Assembly: GCA_903952205.1 (NCBI GenBank)
Contig: CAJBEZ010000037.1
Coordinates: forward strand, 124,001-188,000
DNA length: 64,000 nucleotides
From: an uncultured Desulfomonile sp.
Lineage (GTDB): Bacteria > Desulfobacterota > Desulfomonilia > Desulfomonilales > Desulfomonilaceae
Direction: 5' to 3'
The notes below the pieces were generated by a model. That model was not told the DNA's origin. It did no database searches and worked only from the letters and a program-made list of their open reading frames with translations. This document shows positions 17,392-25,550 of the stretch, one piece after another (position 1 is the stretch's first letter; every line of letters begins with the position of its first letter). Both the position numbers and the translations under genes were made by a program.

Positions 17392-18456
17392 TCATGTAGT
17401 CGCTTCAGAAACAGCCGCTTCCCCAAAAGTGGCCACTTCATTAAGAATTCGGGCTGCGGCTTCAACGAGGGGGAAGGCCAGAGCAGCGCCGGTACCTTCA
17501 CCCAATCTCAGGTCAAGATCAATAAGAGGTTCCTTGCCGAGGTGCGCAAGCGCAGCCTTATGGCCACGTTCAACGCTTCTATGAGCTGAGATCATGTATT
17601 CGGCCGAAATTGGGCAGACGCAATGAGCTATAAGAGCAGCGGCGGTAGAGATGAAACCATCCACTATTACCGGCTTCTTCTGTGAAGCGGCGCCTAGGAT
17701 CAAACCGGCAAGGCCGCCGATTTCATAACCTCCTACCTTGGCTAGAATATCTATACCATCTTTTGGATTTGGCTGGTTTACAGCCATGATTTTTTTTATC
17801 ACCGAGACTTTGCGCCTAAATTGAACTTCATCAATTCCTGTTCCTCTTCCGGTTACCTGATCAGGGTCCTTTGCCGTGATGACCGCAGTTATGGCGCTAC
17901 TTGCGGTAGTATTTCCGATTCCCATCTCTCCTGTGGCCAGGATATCGAATCTTTGGGACAGTTCTAGAGCCAATTCCATACCGACCTCTATGCATCGGCG
18001 GGCTTCGTCCGCAGTCATGGCGGGGCCATGTGAAATATCCCCTGTGCCCTGTCCCATTTTCCTGCCCAGAATTAGTCCCTTTTCAACAAGATCTTCCATG
18101 CATGCGTTAACTCCCATGTCAACCACGACAACGCTGGCCCTAGCCACTCTAGCCATTGCGTTGATTACAGCTCCTCCCGCTACGAAATTCCTGACCATCT
18201 GGTTCGTAACTTCCTGGGGATACTTGCTCACTCCGGAGGATACAACGCCATGATCCCCCGCCATTACTACCACAACCCTTTTCTCTACAGGCGGTTTCAT
18301 GGACCCTGAAATTCCCGCAAGGTCCAGGGCAAGATCCATCAACCTCCCCATAGCCCAGTGAGGCATGGTCAGGTTGTCGAGTCGATTTTTGGCTTTTTTC
18401 CTTGAATCCTGATCTTGAGGCGTTATCGCCTCTAATGTTTGTGAAAAAAAATCCAT
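17392..18456 (-). CDS. cobT: Nicotinate-nucleotide--dimethylbenzimidazole phosphoribosyltransferase
   Basis: Makes the alpha-ribazole phosphate used as the lower ligand of cobamides. 354 residues from the ATG at 18456, whose A overlaps the TAA of cobU (TAATG); the frame is open further upstream, but this start fits translational coupling. Signatures: VVVMAGDHGVVSSGVSKYPQ, GGAVINAMAR, the TGEMGIGNTTASSA loop and the C-terminal catalytic glutamate in LRLGEGTGAALAFP. The two genes cover lower-ligand activation and GTP attachment. cobS and cobC are not in the window. Confidence 0.95.
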   Translation of the reverse strand: MDFFSQTLEAITPQDQDSRKKAKNRLDNLTMPHWAMGRLMDLALDLAGISGSMKPPVEKRVVVVMAGDHGVVSSGVSKYPQEVTNQMVRNFVAGGAVINAMARVARASVVVVDMGVNACMEDLVEKGLILGRKMGQGTGDISHGPAMTADEARRCIEVGMELALELSQRFDILATGEMGIGNTTASSAITAVITAKDPDQVTGRGTGIDEVQFRRKVSVIKKIMAVNQPNPKDGIDILAKVGGYEIGGLAGLILGAASQKKPVIVDGFISTAAALIAHCVCPISAEYMISAHRSVERGHKAALAHLGKEPLIDLDLRLGEGTGAALAFPLVEAAARILNEVATFGEAAVSEATT

Positions 18457-19031
18457 TAAAAACTGCCTTTCTTTATTACTAAGGGTTGTCCGCAAACTAC
18501 TAACGCAACATGGTCTGCGACTCCGCACATAATTTGGTTGCAACGGCCGACCAGGTCCAGAAAGAGCCTTGCCTGTTCATTTTCCGGCACGATACCCATG
18601 CCGGTCTCATTAGTTACCATGATTATCTTTCCAGAATGCTCTCGGCAGGATCCAATCAATTCATGACATTTTTCTTGGATGAATTCTTCCGAAATTACAA
18701 CTCCAATTTGTTGATTTTGATACATAAGATTGTTAATCCACAGGGTTAGGCAATCAATTAAGATCACGCCATATCCTGACGCATTGAGGACGGAGGACGC
18801 CAGATTCAGTGGTTCTTCAATAGTGTCCCATGCGGAGGCCTTTCTTGCATCCTGATGTTTTTTAATTCGCACCGACATTTCTTCATCCAAGACCGGACAT
18901 GTCGCTATAATTACCCTCGGTCCGGGAAGTTTCTCCGCGAGAGCCTGAGCATACTCACTTTTACCACTTCGTCTTCCACCTACAACCACGCATGTGTTAC
19001 CCATTTGGGCGCCATCTCCACTATCAGCCAT
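18456..19031 (-). CDS. cobU: Adenosylcobinamide kinase / adenosylcobinamide-phosphate guanylyltransferase
   Basis: Bifunctional nucleotide-loop enzyme: phosphorylates adenosylcobinamide and then transfers GMP from GTP. 191 residues. P-loop CVVVGGRRSGKSEYAQALAE, then VIIATCPVLDEEM, the Walker-B-like VILIDCLTLWINNL and VTNETGMGIVPENEQARLF, all family-specific. An internal ATG at 19004 (MGNTCVVV) is an alternative start; 19031 is kept because AGAGG lies nine bases upstream of it. It overlaps cobT by one base. No B12-box sequence was found upstream, so no cobalamin riboswitch is called. Confidence 0.92.
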   Translation of the reverse strand: MADSGDGAQMGNTCVVVGGRRSGKSEYAQALAEKLPGPRVIIATCPVLDEEMSVRIKKHQDARKASAWDTIEEPLNLASSVLNASGYGVILIDCLTLWINNLMYQNQQIGVVISEEFIQEKCHELIGSCREHSGKIIMVTNETGMGIVPENEQARLFLDLVGRCNQIMCGVADHVALVVCGQPLVIKKGSF

Positions 19032-19282
19032 CGACCGGCGCCTCTGTTGTTATGTGGACTGGAGCGCCGCGCATCTATGGCTCTGACTTATTTTCAGGAA
19101 AGTTAAATGTCTTTAATCTTCAGTCTATACACTATCTTTGTTGTGACCTTGCTGTCACCATGAATCTTTCCAAACGGACCATTTTTGTTTTGGCTAAAGG
19201 TTGATAAAAAAAATTGCAAATGTTAATTATACAAGATTACCGAGTTTATTCCATATTCTAAAAATCCCAGTTCGGAGCCCTC

Positions 19283-20770
19283 ATGAATCTTAGTCAGATG
19301 GTGGACAAAGCCGCCAGCAGTATGCCCGATCACACCGCGTTGGTGTTTGAAGACCAGAGAATGTCATATTCAGAGCTTCTCAAGTCCGTCAACAGGCTAT
19401 CAAATGCGCTGGGAAAAGCCGGAGTGCAAAAGGGAGATCGGGTCGTGACCCTCATGGGCAATAGGCCGGAGTTTGTAATATCATATTTTGCGGCGATGCG
19501 AGTTGGAGCCATATGCGTAACTTTGAATCCAATGTCCACATCATATGAATTGAGTCATTACTTCAGTGATTGTAAACCCACTGTAATTGTCAGTGGTGGG
19601 GATTATTCCGCCAAGTTGGCAAAGGCTCTGGAACGTGCGGATTATGTGAAACTGATTATAGCTCTTGAACCCCAGGAAGGTGAGGTGAGCTTTTCAGAGA
19701 TCCAAAGTAATTTCCCGGATGATTTTGAAGCTGTTGATCTTGACGAAAACGCTCCAGCGGTAATCATCTTCACCGCTGGTTTGCTTGGTAGGGCTCTGGG
19801 AGCGACCTTGAGTCATCACAATCTGGATACAAATTCAAATTTGTTGCGAGACGTTTGTGGACGGGGCCCTGAAACCCATGGTCTAGCCCTCATACCGGCT
19901 TTTCACGCTTTTGGGGCTTCGACGAATCTACTGGGTACTATCAAGGCCGGCGGCACAGTATACCTTGTCGAAAAGGTCGATTTTCCAAAATTGATTCCCT
20001 GGCTCAAAGAGGCCCGTATTACATACACAGGGCTTGTTCCGATGGTCTATTACGGTTTGATTTATCACCCTTCCTGTAAGGATCTTGACCTTTCCAGTAT
20101 CGAAATAGCTATTAGCGGTGGAGCCCCTCTTTCCTTGGAGATTTACGAAAGGTTCTGCGACAAATACAAGATCGACATTTATCATGGTTATGGATTAACA
20201 GAGGCTTCTCCTGTAGTTTCCTGGAACAACCCTTTTTGGGCGAATAAACCTAGAACTGTTGGTCTGCCGGTTCCCGATGTCACTATCCAGGTCCATGATG
20301 ATGACGGAAGAGTCCTTCCTGTAGGCGTTGAGGGTGAAGTTGTATTGAATGGTCCTAACGTGATGCTGGGTTATTTTGGAAGGCCAAACGAAACAAAGAC
20401 CGTCATCCGTAATGGATGGCTGTATACTGGAGATTTGGGATTTCTTGATGAAGATGGTTATCTGACTTTGACCGGACTGAAAAAAGACCTGATAATAACT
20501 TCAGGATTCAACGTTTATTGCCAGGAAGTAGAAGAGATCCTTATAAGACACCCTAGCGTGTCTGACGTGGCCCTGGTTGGCGTGCCGGATCTGATGCGTG
20601 GACAGGTCATAGAGGCCATGGTAGTCCCGGAAAGTGGCGCTAAGCCGGACGAGCGCGAGATAATCAGATTTTGTAAAGAATATTTATCCAGATACAAGTG
20701 CCCTCGAAAAGTGGTCTTTGTAAATGAAATTACCAGGGACGCTCTTGGTAGGGCTTCTGGCTGGAAATGA
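19283..20770 (+). CDS. AMP-binding (acyl-CoA synthetase-like) protein with degenerate catalytic motifs
   Basis: 495 residues of the ANL superfamily. The fold markers are intact: SYSELLKSVNRLSNALGKAG, HAFGASTNLLGT, YHGYGLTEASPVVSWNNP, and YTGDLGFLDEDGYLTLTGLK with KKDLIITSGFNVY. The phosphate-binding loop near residues 162-175, normally TSGTTGxPKG, reads TAGLLGRALG, with no Ser-Gly-Thr-Thr and no lysine. The C-terminal A10 segment, normally ending in a GK dipeptide, reads DALGRASGWK and stops there, so the adenylation lysine is Arg. The protein may bind acyl groups without normal adenylation, or it may have shifted chemistry. The rest of the sequence is too well kept for a recent pseudogene. 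Confidence 0.8.
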   Translation: MNLSQMVDKAASSMPDHTALVFEDQRMSYSELLKSVNRLSNALGKAGVQKGDRVVTLMGNRPEFVISYFAAMRVGAICVTLNPMSTSYELSHYFSDCKPTVIVSGGDYSAKLAKALERADYVKLIIALEPQEGEVSFSEIQSNFPDDFEAVDLDENAPAVIIFTAGLLGRALGATLSHHNLDTNSNLLRDVCGRGPETHGLALIPAFHAFGASTNLLGTIKAGGTVYLVEKVDFPKLIPWLKEARITYTGLVPMVYYGLIYHPSCKDLDLSSIEIAISGGAPLSLEIYERFCDKYKIDIYHGYGLTEASPVVSWNNPFWANKPRTVGLPVPDVTIQVHDDDGRVLPVGVEGEVVLNGPNVMLGYFGRPNETKTVIRNGWLYTGDLGFLDEDGYLTLTGLKKDLIITSGFNVYCQEVEEILIRHPSVSDVALVGVPDLMRGQVIEAMVVPESGAKPDEREIIRFCKEYLSRYKCPRKVVFVNEITRDALGRASGWK

Positions 20771-20874
20771 AGCGCAGTCGGTTTTATGTTTGAACGTCCA
20801 ATGCTTATATCGTAATAATAACTCTATCTCGGTATGTCTTTGCTAAGCCTTCAATAGAAACGTGTGACATAACC

Positions 20875-21684
20875 TTGAAAGACTTCGCCATAATTGCATC
20901 CATCGACCTGGATAAATCCGACGCTGTTCTTGACGTTGCCTCAAAAATTGCGCCTAATATCGATGGGATCAAAATAGGCGTTCCCACATTACTGGAACGA
21001 GGCGTGAAGTTCCTCCAAAAAATTAGGGCGCTTCTTGAAGACAAGCCTATCCTGGTTGATCTCAAAATAGCGGATATTGGTTTCAGATCGTCAACCTCAT
21101 GGAACGGCACCAACGCCAAAATAATGTCAAAACTACAGGGGAGTGGAGCCACTCATGTCACAGTTCACGGCTTCCCAGGACCAGCCTCCGTGGCTGAAGC
21201 TGTAGAAATTGGGAATCATCTGGGATTGGGAATCCTATTGCTGCCCATGATGAGTCATGTAGGAGCTGAAGCATTTTTCTCGGGACACATTAAATATTCA
21301 GTCTTCGATGAATCTTGCAGGAAAAGTGGCGTAACCTTAGCGCCATCAGCCAGATCCACCGAGATGGATGTAACTGATGGTATATTGCTGATGGGTGAGG
21401 CAGCGGGAGTAGCCGGCTATATCGGGCCGGCCACAAGACCTGCAGATTTGAAACGATATCGGTCGATGACTGAAAAACCTATATGGTGTCCTGGTTTTGG
21501 GAGACAGGACCGTCAGGGAAGATCATTGGCTTCACAATTGGAGGACTGGGCAGGAATCGTTGGCCCCCGGTCAGCCGCTATTGTGGGTTCCTTGATTTAT
21601 GACGCCCGCAACCCAGTTGAGGCTGTAGAGGAAATCATTCAGATTCGGGACAGGATCAAAAAAGGCCTGCGCCCCGGTGTTTGA
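20875..21684 (+). CDS. Orotidine-5'-phosphate decarboxylase-like protein (archaeal-type)
   Basis: 269 residues of OMPDC barrel fold. The catalytic D-x-K-x-x-D set is present in ILVDLKIADIGF. Later loops resemble archaeal PyrF: ATRPADLKRYR and CPGFGRQDRQGRS. The usual QGG of the phosphate loop is missing, and the phosphate-binding Arg of the terminal VGRSIY motif is replaced (IVGSLIYDARNP). It could be a divergent PyrF or a decarboxylase for another substrate; the HPS/KGPDC branch lacks support because its glutamate is absent. The start is TTG at 20875 without a Shine-Dalgarno, and no ATG or GTG is in frame upstream. Confidence 0.65.
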   Translation: MKDFAIIASIDLDKSDAVLDVASKIAPNIDGIKIGVPTLLERGVKFLQKIRALLEDKPILVDLKIADIGFRSSTSWNGTNAKIMSKLQGSGATHVTVHGFPGPASVAEAVEIGNHLGLGILLLPMMSHVGAEAFFSGHIKYSVFDESCRKSGVTLAPSARSTEMDVTDGILLMGEAAGVAGYIGPATRPADLKRYRSMTEKPIWCPGFGRQDRQGRSLASQLEDWAGIVGPRSAAIVGSLIYDARNPVEAVEEIIQIRDRIKKGLRPGV

Positions 21685-21764
21685 ACTTAGCTCCCATAGG
21701 GCTCTTACGAGGTGTTGCTCAGGAAGTTTCCCGGATAACAGTCTTTAAGTAGAATCGTAAAATC

Positions 21765-22442
21765 TTATTCTAGGTTGCCGTGTCCGTGCCTTACAATTTC
21801 CCCCGTTACCATGTAAATAACGTCTTCAGCAATGTTGGTGGAATGATCTGAAATCCTTTCCAGGTGCCTTGAAACAAGAAATAAATGAGTCAGGGCATGA
21901 CGTCGTTCCAGTTCAGTTACCAACCTTTCTTCAAAATTGCTGTGCAATTTATGTTTCATCATGTCCACTTCATCGTCATCCGCCAACACTCTTGTAGCCA
22001 AAGCGTCATCCATGTTGACGAATGCGTCAAGAGCGTTCTTGAGCATGTTTTGGGTCTTTTCAGCCATGAAGTAATAATCTGAAGGAATGTTCAACGGTGT
22101 TTCTGAGGCAAGTAAAAGAGCAGTCTCCGCAATATTTACGGCCAGATCTCCTATGCGTTCAAGCTGGTTTATTATCTGATACACCCCCGTAATGAACCGC
22201 AGGTCCATTGCCACAGGTTGATGCAACGCAAGAATCTCAAGACAATCTTCTTCAATTTCTATTTCGATCCTGTCAATATCCTTGTCGCCGTCAATTACGC
22301 TTGCGGACAACTTCGAGTCTCTTTCCCTAATTGCTTTTACAGCAAGCTTGACACTCTCCTCAACCATGGTCGCGAGTGAGACAAGTTTGTTCTTCAGGAT
22401 TTCATTTTTTCTCTGGAGTCTTATTCTTGGGGCTCGAACCAT
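21765..22442 (-). CDS. phoU: Phosphate-transport regulatory protein PhoU
   Basis: 225 residues, all-helical, two PhoU repeats. The metal-binding E/D-rich motifs appear twice: ITGVYQIINQLERIGDLAVN (about 85-104) and LVSRHLERISDHSTNIAEDV (about 190-210). PhoU links the Pst transporter to the PhoR/PhoB system and restrains phosphate uptake. pst, phoR and phoB are not in the window, so it is a stand-alone copy. Confidence 0.92.
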   Translation of the reverse strand: MVRAPRIRLQRKNEILKNKLVSLATMVEESVKLAVKAIRERDSKLSASVIDGDKDIDRIEIEIEEDCLEILALHQPVAMDLRFITGVYQIINQLERIGDLAVNIAETALLLASETPLNIPSDYYFMAEKTQNMLKNALDAFVNMDDALATRVLADDDEVDMMKHKLHSNFEERLVTELERRHALTHLFLVSRHLERISDHSTNIAEDVIYMVTGEIVRHGHGNLE

Positions 22443-22717
22443 ATTTTTGTCCTTTAAACAATTTGTATTAGCGAACTCTAGGTTTAATCACTATGTCTGA
22501 AACCCGGTCACTTTTTTCGCGATCAGGAATTGATTCAGTTGAAGCTTATCAAAGACACGGCTACAATAATGCCAACTTTCCTAGAGAGCAAGGTATAGTC
22601 ATAATCTGGAGAGCAAAAAAAAAACGATTTCTACTGGCGCTGGGATAATCTAAGCAATTGCCCACGAAAAAACTGCGAGGTCAATATGAATGCTACGGAT
22701 TGCAAAGTGGAGGAGTC

Positions 22718-23314
22718 ATGAGCGGGTCTCCAGCAGACACAACAGATAATGGCGCCTCCGAACAATCGGATAAATTCTGGAGTATGGGCAAGATTTCCAT
22801 GGAAATTGAACACCTTGCCGAATATAAAGGATCCGTACATTTTGAAAAACACGGACATGTGAGGTCTGTTCCAGACATTGTTGGTGAACTAAATAGCCTC
22901 TTTTCAACTCAGAACCTGGCTGTTCTTGCGACGAGCGGGAAGACCGGCCCGTATGGCAATCTAGTCGCTTTCATAGCTGGCCCTGATTTGAAATATCTTG
23001 TTTTTGCAACTCAAAAGGCCACGAGAAAATTCGGCAACCTGTTGGAGAATCCCCTTGTAGCGTTTGTTATAGATAACAGATCCAACAAGATTGACGATTT
23101 TATCAACGCTGTCGCTGTGACAGCTATGGGAAAAGCATTTGAAGTGGATTCTGGAGAGAAAGAAAAATTGCTCCAGTCATTCATTGATAAACATCCTCAT
23201 CTCAAGGATTTTGTCTCTTCTCCAAGCTGCGCTCTGGTCAAGGTTGAGATCGAGAAGTATGTTTGTGTCTTCAGGTTTCAGAACGTAATAGAGTTGTACC
23301 CAAAAAATGACTGA
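22718..23314 (+). CDS. Pyridoxamine-5'-phosphate-oxidase-fold protein
   Basis: 198 residues from the ATG at 22718, which follows GTGGAGGAGTC; the frame is open upstream from a TTG at 22658 that lacks a site. A flexible N-terminus of about 35 residues precedes a split-barrel flavin-binding domain: LFSTQNLAVLATSGKTGPYG, YLVFATQKATRKFGNLLENP and VAVTAMGKAFEV. Family members bind FMN, F420 or heme. It overlaps the next gene, a PEP-synthase-like protein, by eight bases, so the two products are translationally coupled. The joint role is unknown. Confidence 0.8.
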   Translation: MSGSPADTTDNGASEQSDKFWSMGKISMEIEHLAEYKGSVHFEKHGHVRSVPDIVGELNSLFSTQNLAVLATSGKTGPYGNLVAFIAGPDLKYLVFATQKATRKFGNLLENPLVAFVIDNRSNKIDDFINAVAVTAMGKAFEVDSGEKEKLLQSFIDKHPHLKDFVSSPSCALVKVEIEKYVCVFRFQNVIELYPKND

Positions 23315-25481
23315 CCTGATGGAAATAACAAGCTCCGTCCATATTGAAATGGACAGGATGGGAGGAAAGTCAGCGGCCATAGCAAGATTGGCCAAAGCTG
23401 GTTTCAAGGTTCCGCGTTCAATCGTGATCACAAGCGATGTTTACGATTCTTTTGTAGAAGTCACTGGCTTGAGAGGTCGGATCTTGTTCGAACTTGGCAG
23501 AAAAGACATTGAAGGCATGCGGTGGGAGGAGATGTGGGACACCGCTCTTCGTATAAGAAATTTTTTTCTGACAACACCTTGGCCAAGCTCTTTGCGACGG
23601 AGACTGGAAACATTCATCACAGGATCATTTAAGGATTCTCAGGTAACAGTAAGATCTTCAGCCCCTGATGAAGATTCCACAAAAAATTCATTCGCTGGTA
23701 TTCACGAGTCTCTGGTAAACAGAAACGGTATTGACAGTGTCATGGATGCGATAAAACTGGTATGGGCTTCTCTTTGGTCTGACCGGGCAATGATGTACCG
23801 GCGTGAACTCAGACTGGATTTTACCAAGAGTTCCATGGCGGTCCTGATACAGGAGTTCATTGACGGGAAAAAGTCCGGAATATTTTTTGGCGTCTCTCCT
23901 AATAGTCAGAATTTGTCGGTAGTTGAATCGGTATACGGTTTGAACCAGGGTTTGGTCGATGGATCAGTTGAACCTGACAGGTGGACGGTCAACCGTGAGA
24001 CTGGAGCGGTTGAATCCCATTTGGCGTCGAAAAGGTCAATTAAAGTGGCGCCCTCAAAGGGCGGAGGACTAACAACAGTAGAACTCTCTGAAGACGAAAT
24101 TCTATCGCCGCCCCTGAACTCAGCGGAAGTCGAAACTGTCTTTAGGAATGGAACGGAAGCCGAAAAACTGTTCGGTCTTTCTCAAGATGTAGAATGGACA
24201 TTCAGCGGAGATGAATTCATATTTTTGCAGTCACGGCCAATTACTACCAATGCGCTCGATCCGGGAGATGAACGTTTATGGTATCGAAGCCTGAAAAGAA
24301 GCCTGACAAATCTTAGGAAACTACGAAAAAAAGTCGAAAATGACCTAATTCCGCAGATGATTAAGACAGCGGAGGAACTTGCCGATATCGGCCTGGACAG
24401 CATGTCCGATTCAGATCTTGCGGGAGAAATAACCCGTCGAACACAAATATTGAAAAACTGGACGAACATCTATTGGGCCGAATTCATTCCTTTTGCGCAT
24501 GCTGTTAGACTTTTTGGCCAGTTCTACAATGACGCTTTGAAGCCTAAAGATCCCTTTGAGTTTGTTTCGCTCCTTGTTACCAAGGACATGTTGAGTGTCC
24601 AGAGAAACCGCCTTTTGCAGGAAGCGTCCAGAAAGATATCGAATTTCCAAGCCGATGAAAGCCGAATACTTGGGATAACAGCTAGGAATGCAGAATTCAG
24701 GGAATTGATTGACGTCTATACGAGAGAATTTCAGGAATTCTCTTCAGTGGGTATGGAACTTGAAAATATTGAAGAAAACCTCTTGGAACTTTTTTCAGAA
24801 TTTTCAAAAATCCCAGATAGATCAGAAACGGGCGTCGAGACCTCTAGCAGTCTTGAAGAAGATGTCTTCTTAAGTCATTTTTCTGGACCGGCCTTAGAAG
24901 AGGCCTCGGAACTTCTTGAACTGGCACGATTCAGCTACAGGCTGCGCGATGATGACAACATCTATCTCGGACGTCTGGAAAGCCGATTGAGATCCGCTCT
25001 CAAGCTTGGAGAGAGTCGATTGGCGGCAAAAGGCGCGGCAATCAAGGGTTCCCGTTTGCCGGAAGAGATTGCTGAGGCTCTTAGGGGAAAACAGGTTGAT
25101 TGGGTATCTTCGAAAGTTGAGACTCCGGCGCCAAAAGAATCTTATCGTTCAGAGGTGAGGCAACTACGGGGTCAACCCGCCGGTGGCGGATTCAGTTCCG
25201 GTCTAGCCCGTGTGATAAACGCGTCTGAAGATCTTTTCAGTTTCAAGGTGGGTGAAATCCTGGTATGCGATGCGGTTGATCCCAACATTACTTTTATTGT
25301 CCCTCTTTGCGTAGGCATAGTAGAACGCCGGGGAGGCATGCTGATACATGGAGCCATCATAGCTAGGGAATACGGAATTCCATGTGTAACTGGGGTCGCC
25401 GACGCGGCTTCGGCCATTCACACAGGGGATTACGTAACTGTGGACGGTTTTCTCGGGATAGTGACATTGGAACGAAATTGA
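23307..25481 (+). CDS. PEP-synthase/PPDK-like phosphotransferase (rifampicin phosphotransferase-like layout)
   Basis: 724 residues. An N-terminal PPDK-type ATP-grasp domain (about 1-315) has GGKSAAIARLAKAGFKVPRS, VTVRSSAPDEDSTKNSFAG and the closing EFIFLQSRPITTN. A helical linker (about 325-610) follows, then a mobile swivelling domain with the phosphorylatable His in GGMLIHGAIIAREYGIPCVT (near residue 681). The C-terminal PEP/pyruvate TIM barrel of true PPDK and PEP synthase is absent. The same ATP-grasp, middle and His-domain order occurs in rifampicin phosphotransferases and other dikinases, where the middle part holds the acceptor. The acceptor here cannot be named. It overlaps the PNPOx-like gene by eight bases. 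Confidence 0.8.
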   Translation: MTDLMEITSSVHIEMDRMGGKSAAIARLAKAGFKVPRSIVITSDVYDSFVEVTGLRGRILFELGRKDIEGMRWEEMWDTALRIRNFFLTTPWPSSLRRRLETFITGSFKDSQVTVRSSAPDEDSTKNSFAGIHESLVNRNGIDSVMDAIKLVWASLWSDRAMMYRRELRLDFTKSSMAVLIQEFIDGKKSGIFFGVSPNSQNLSVVESVYGLNQGLVDGSVEPDRWTVNRETGAVESHLASKRSIKVAPSKGGGLTTVELSEDEILSPPLNSAEVETVFRNGTEAEKLFGLSQDVEWTFSGDEFIFLQSRPITTNALDPGDERLWYRSLKRSLTNLRKLRKKVENDLIPQMIKTAEELADIGLDSMSDSDLAGEITRRTQILKNWTNIYWAEFIPFAHAVRLFGQFYNDALKPKDPFEFVSLLVTKDMLSVQRNRLLQEASRKISNFQADESRILGITARNAEFRELIDVYTREFQEFSSVGMELENIEENLLELFSEFSKIPDRSETGVETSSSLEEDVFLSHFSGPALEEASELLELARFSYRLRDDDNIYLGRLESRLRSALKLGESRLAAKGAAIKGSRLPEEIAEALRGKQVDWVSSKVETPAPKESYRSEVRQLRGQPAGGGFSSGLARVINASEDLFSFKVGEILVCDAVDPNITFIVPLCVGIVERRGGMLIHGAIIAREYGIPCVTGVADAASAIHTGDYVTVDGFLGIVTLERN

Positions 25482-25550
25482 TCGTAAGAACCTGACAAAG
25501 TCCCATTTTGTGAAATACCGCCATCATGGGATTAAGGAGTGGATACTGTT

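Noticed and set aside
19143-19158. GTGAC-N6-GTCAC inverted repeat resembling a CRP site
   Set aside because: The TGTGA and TCAC half-sites are eight rather than six bases apart, and it is not placed on a convincing promoter.
19032-19282. Cobalamin riboswitch upstream of cobU
   Set aside because: No B12-box (GCCACTG-like) sequence was found on the cobU strand, and no long paired leader is evident.
19765-20765. Shared 12-mer CTTGGTAGGGCT at the altered P-loop and at the altered C-terminus of the AMP-binding gene
   Set aside because: Both copies encode LGRA in frame; a coincidence of codon use is as likely as any duplication or gene-conversion event.
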